NCBI RefSeq assembly: GCF_024347595.1
Contig: NZ_AP025507.1
Coordinates: forward strand, 682,001 to 746,000
DNA: 64,000 bases
Direction of reading: 5' to 3'
DNA from: Vibrio pomeroyi
Lineage (GTDB): Bacteria > Pseudomonadota > Gammaproteobacteria > Enterobacterales > Vibrionaceae
Positions 62,831 to 64,000 of the stretch are shown piece by piece. Below the pieces are notes generated by a model. The model worked only from the letters and a program-made list of their open reading frames with translations, was not told the DNA's origin and made no database searches. The position numbers and the translations under genes were made by a program. The stretch's first letter is position 1; each line of letters starts with the position of its first letter.

Positions 62831-63937
62831 ATGACCTCTCCAACCGATCCATATGTTGATATTCGTCCTTACGGCGATGATGAAATTCCAGCGGCACTAA
62901 ACCGCCTTATTAATGATGAAGAATTTATCAGTGCGATACTGCACTACCGTTTTTCAAACCATGCGTCTTGGTTCAAAGCATTAATGAGTCCAATTTTACG
63001 TGTGTACTTAAAAATGAAGTGGAGCAAGCTGACTAGCGTTGAATCCATTCAGATTGAAGTGAAAAAGTACTTACGTGACACGCTTGCTAAAACTACAAAC
63101 GGTGTGACTTACACCGGTGTAGAGTCACTGGATGCAAATCAAGCTTACCTGTTTGTATCAAACCATCGTGACATTGCTATGGATCCGGCGTTAGTAAATT
63201 ACGCTCTGCATCAAAATAATCATCAGACTTGTCGCATCGCGATTGGTGACAACCTGTTGAAGAAGCCATGTGCGACTGAATTGATGCGTCTGAACAAGAG
63301 TTTCATTGTTAAGCGCTCTTTAAAAGGGCCGCGTGAAATGATGAAAGCGCTAGGTCAACTGTCTTCTTACATTAAGCACTCTCTAGAGACAGGTAACTCT
63401 ATCTGGATCGCTCAAAAAGAAGGCCGTGCTAAAGACGGTAACGATTTTACAGAGCCAGCTATCTTGAAGATGTTCCATGTTGAAGGACGTAAGCAGAAGA
63501 TCGCTTTCCCTGAGTATGTGAAATCATTGAAGATCGTACCAGTCGCTATTTCTTACGAAAATGATCCGTGTGATACGGCTAAAGCCATCGAACTTTTTGA
63601 AAAAGACGTTAACGGCAGCTACGAAAAAGGTGAGTTTGAAGATATCGAAAGTATCATTCAGGGCATCATCGGTAATAAAGGTCGCGTGCATGTTGGTTTC
63701 GGTCAGGTTATCGACCAAGATTTTGATACTCCAGAAGCATTGGCTGAAGAGATCGATCGTCAGATCCACGAGAACTACAAACTGTTCCCAGTAAACCTAT
63801 TGGCGGCAGAAAAAGAAGACGAGTCGATTACTGCTGCGGTTAAGCAAGAGTTTGAAGAGAAACTTTCGAGCTTGCCAAAAGGTGCGCGTCAGTATCTGAT
63901 TGATAGCTATGCGAACCCAGTGAAGAACATTGGTTAG
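62831..63937 (+). CDS. PlsC-like 1-acylglycerol-3-phosphate acyltransferase-family protein
   Basis: A 368-residue protein with an acyltransferase domain in its middle (about residues 90-285). The catalytic block is LFVSNHRDIAMDPALVNYAL, where His is followed by Asp at +6 rather than the usual +5 (H-x4-D); the substrate block is SIWIAQKEGRAKDG (family EGTR-like), followed by IVPVAISYEND. A helical N-terminal region precedes it and there is no clear membrane anchor. It may acylate lysophosphatidate or a related lipid. No strong ribosome site is seen before the ATG. Confidence 0.72.
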   Translation: MTSPTDPYVDIRPYGDDEIPAALNRLINDEEFISAILHYRFSNHASWFKALMSPILRVYLKMKWSKLTSVESIQIEVKKYLRDTLAKTTNGVTYTGVESLDANQAYLFVSNHRDIAMDPALVNYALHQNNHQTCRIAIGDNLLKKPCATELMRLNKSFIVKRSLKGPREMMKALGQLSSYIKHSLETGNSIWIAQKEGRAKDGNDFTEPAILKMFHVEGRKQKIAFPEYVKSLKIVPVAISYENDPCDTAKAIELFEKDVNGSYEKGEFEDIESIIQGIIGNKGRVHVGFGQVIDQDFDTPEALAEEIDRQIHENYKLFPVNLLAAEKEDESITAAVKQEFEEKLSSLPKGARQYLIDSYANPVKNIG

Positions 63938-64000
63938 CGAACATCTCGCTTAATGAGCATTAGTTGATTAATTGACTGAATTGAAAAAGGAGCCTTGAGC

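Overview
The window looks like a Vibrio chromosome, probably of the Splendidus/Harveyi type. The best evidence is a luxM-luxN pair (acyl-homoserine-lactone synthase and its hybrid sensor kinase) that keeps the V. harveyi LuxN residue numbering at the phospho-histidine (H471). A Vibrio-type M9 collagenase, a BCCT osmolyte transporter and moderate GC content agree with this. Nothing marks the window as a plasmid, prophage or integron. No rRNA, tRNA, CRISPR array or insertion sequence was seen. Genes are densely packed in short operons, mostly separated by clear hairpin terminators.

Layout. 1-2.1 kb: minus-strand operon of an outer-membrane protein, a SnoaL-like protein and a CoA-transferase cut by the window edge. 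2.5-7.2 kb: yiaW-yiaV-hlyD-DUF2955 efflux-type operon with a LysR regulator. 7.4-10.2 kb: a small secreted protein and EamA and MFS transporters. 10.5-12 kb: kduD plus an RpiB-fold isomerase (hexuronate breakdown). 12.1-20.2 kb: two DUF1254/DUF1214 proteins, a second copy of the outer-membrane protein, three LysR regulators and an exported serine hydrolase. Two intergenic regions here carry perfect operator-like palindromes. 20.3-24.2 kb: luxN and luxM. 24.6-27.7 kb: collagenase and a cystatin-like lipoprotein.

27.9-51.6 kb is the metabolic core. Isocitrate lyase and malate synthase G (glyoxylate shunt) stand next to a taurine dissimilation cluster: semialdehyde dehydrogenase, IclR regulator, pta, TauE exporter, xsc, tauXY, tauKLM TRAP transporter. 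The inferred route is taurine uptake by TauKLM, deamination by TauXY to sulfoacetaldehyde, cleavage by Xsc to sulfite and acetyl phosphate, conversion by Pta to acetyl-CoA, sulfite export by TauE, and C2 assimilation through AceA/GlcB. Unexpected genes sit among them: a CobS/CobT-like ATPase/VWA pair divergent from xsc, an FRG-domain protein in AT-rich DNA, a periplasmic double-Cache protein behind the TRAP genes, and a 190-residue protein resembling only the alpha/beta domain of malate synthase G.

52-64 kb is mostly housekeeping: BCCT transporter, M14 peptidase, diguanylate cyclase, pyrC, a 52-residue PMP3-family protein, a MOSC-FAD-ferredoxin fusion, nadE with a divergent nadD-like gene, an AraC-type cupin lacking its DNA-binding domain, and a PlsC-like acyltransferase.

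All family assignments come from reading protein sequences by eye. No database search, alignment program or folding program was run.
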